Below are positions 5,306 through 6,100 of a stretch of 6,100 bases of DNA, piece by piece; the first letter of the stretch is position 1, and each line of letters begins with the position of its first letter. The stretch lies in NCBI GenBank assembly GCA_003449615.1, contig DMHA01000353.1, positions 1-6,100 on the forward strand. Direction: 5' to 3'. The notes beneath the pieces were generated by a model. The model made no database searches. It saw nothing but the letters and a program-made list of their open reading frames with translations, and was not told the DNA's origin. Both the position numbers and the translations under genes were made by a program. The DNA comes from Flavobacterium sp. Lineage in GTDB: Bacteria; Bacteroidota; Bacteroidia; Flavobacteriales; Flavobacteriaceae.

Positions 5306-6093
5306 TATTCAGTTTTAATGGCAATTGGCAAACTGAAAGTACATCTCACTTTTTTACCGTTTTGCTCGCCAGCTGTCCATCTTGGGCATTTTTTCAAAAC
5401 ACGTATAGCCTCTGCTCCTGTTCCATAACCAATATCTCTTAATACTTTGATATCTGTTAGTGATCCATCTTTTTCTACTACAAATTGAACATATACTTTC
5501 CCATTAAGTCCTTCTTCATCTGGTGCTTGATAATTTTTAGCAACATAAGAGTTGAATTTTTCTATTCCTCCAGGAAAATCTGGCTTAACCTCAATTCCTG
5601 CAGTATTGTAAACTGTATTGTCTTCTTCTACAACTGCTGCATCACCTGTGCCAACAGGTTCTACTGTCAATTCAGCATCTGGATCTCCTTTTATGGTTTC
5701 TTTACCAATTTTTTTATCTTCAAGATCTTTAATTACTGCAATTTCTTCAACCACATCTTCTGCTTTGGCTACTACTGGTTTCACAAATTTCACTTGATCC
5801 ACTTTTGGGGGTGGCGGTGGCGGTGGCGGTAAATTTTCTTTTGGTTTCTCCTTTTTTGGTGGCATCTTAACAGCCGTAATTTTGGTGTCTAAAGTGGTAT
5901 CCTCTTGTCTGTCTGGAATCATACGCATAAGCGTAGGAATACTAACCAAAACAGCAAAAAGAATGGTTCCGATGATGAATGCCCGAACGGTTCTCTTCGT
6001 AATTGTTTTTCGTAAATCGTAAGCACCGTAGCTTTTATTACGTCCTTCGAAAACAATTTCAAGCCAGTGATCATTTAATAAATCTAATTTCAT
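5305..6093 (-). CDS. tonB: TonB energy transducer, full-length, bacteroidete type
   Basis: Inner-membrane-anchored protein of 262 residues that carries proton-motive energy from an ExbB/ExbD motor to TonB-dependent outer-membrane receptors. The cytoplasmic N-terminus has the bacteroidete TonB signature (LEIVFEGRNKSYGAYDLRK, residues 11-29). One membrane helix lies at about 36-54. A Pro/Lys-rich periplasmic spacer follows (about 77-110) with eight consecutive prolines at 89-96, then an acidic linker. The TonB C-terminal domain is at about 161-262, with the FPGG motif (173-176), GLNGKVYVQFVVEKDGS, the DIGYGTG loop (220-226) and a WTAGEQNGKKVR segment. Cys236 and Cys251 could pair in the periplasm. 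The ATG at 6093 immediately precedes the family-typical N-terminus, so the gene appears complete. Its stop overlaps the next start by one base (TAATG), indicating translational coupling. Only 7 bases lie upstream, so exbB/exbD genes and the promoter are presumably outside the window. Family assignment is firm; the transported substrates cannot be read from sequence. Confidence 0.95.
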   Translation of the reverse strand: MKLDLLNDHWLEIVFEGRNKSYGAYDLRKTITKRTVRAFIIGTILFAVLVSIPTLMRMIPDRQEDTTLDTKITAVKMPPKKEKPKENLPPPPPPPPKVDQVKFVKPVVAKAEDVVEEIAVIKDLEDKKIGKETIKGDPDAELTVEPVGTGDAAVVEEDNTVYNTAGIEVKPDFPGGIEKFNSYVAKNYQAPDEEGLNGKVYVQFVVEKDGSLTDIKVLRDIGYGTGAEAIRVLKKCPRWTAGEQNGKKVRCTFSLPIAIKTE

Positions 6094-6100
6094 GTGTAGA

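Noticed and set aside
5485..5832. Plus-strand open frame of 115 codons opposite tonB
   Set aside because: It is antisense to the firmly assigned tonB, rich in Phe, Cys and Trp, and ends in a Trp/Arg run that is only the reverse reading of the proline codons.

Overview
The window looks like chromosomal DNA from a Bacteroidota bacterium, most probably a Flavobacterium-like member of the Flavobacteriia. The DNA is very AT-rich. Signal peptides end in the -AQ(E/D) style common in this group. TonB has the bacteroidete N-terminus (LEIVFEGRNKSYGAYDLRK). Upstream regions lack clear Shine-Dalgarno sequences, and a TAnnTTTG-type -7 element lies before queE. All eight intact genes are on the minus strand, so transcription runs from high to low coordinates. 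No tRNA, rRNA, CRISPR array, transposase or phage gene is visible.

Region A (6093-2432) is a tightly packed operon: tonB, a small two-helix membrane protein, a PstS-like lipoprotein and a large secreted TPR protein. The gaps are a 1-nt overlap, 2 nt and 16 nt. It ends in a strong hairpin terminator at 2379-2416. The operon starts upstream of the window, and from the usual bacteroidete gene order I expect exbB/exbD genes there. The set looks like a TonB energy-transduction module with envelope partners; the linkage of the PstS-like and TPR proteins to TonB rests on context only.

Region B (2231-345) begins with queE, the radical-SAM enzyme of 7-deazaguanine (queuosine) biosynthesis, behind its own probable promoter. 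One base after the queE stop, three consecutive small genes begin (1597-1175, 1164-772, 740-345). Each encodes a signal peptide followed directly by a single TonB C-terminal domain, with no membrane anchor and no proline-rich spacer. The third is about 70% identical by eye to the C-terminal domain of the tonB encoded 4.6 kb away, and is closer to it than to its neighbour at 1597-1175.

Region C (344-1) has no intact gene. It holds a decayed second copy of the last 34 sense codons before the final two of queE (117-218, minus strand; 85/102 bases identical, with an in-frame stop). A 19-base stretch near the window edge (8-26) resembles the end of the last TonB-domain gene. Together these suggest that a queE-tail plus TonB-domain unit was once tandemly duplicated and then eroded.

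The most interesting point is the expansion of free, secreted TonB C-terminal domains beside a fossil of the duplication, with a parent-like tonB in the same window. A role as decoys, adaptors or regulators of TonB-dependent transport is possible but is inference. The rest is ordinary flavobacterial core genome.
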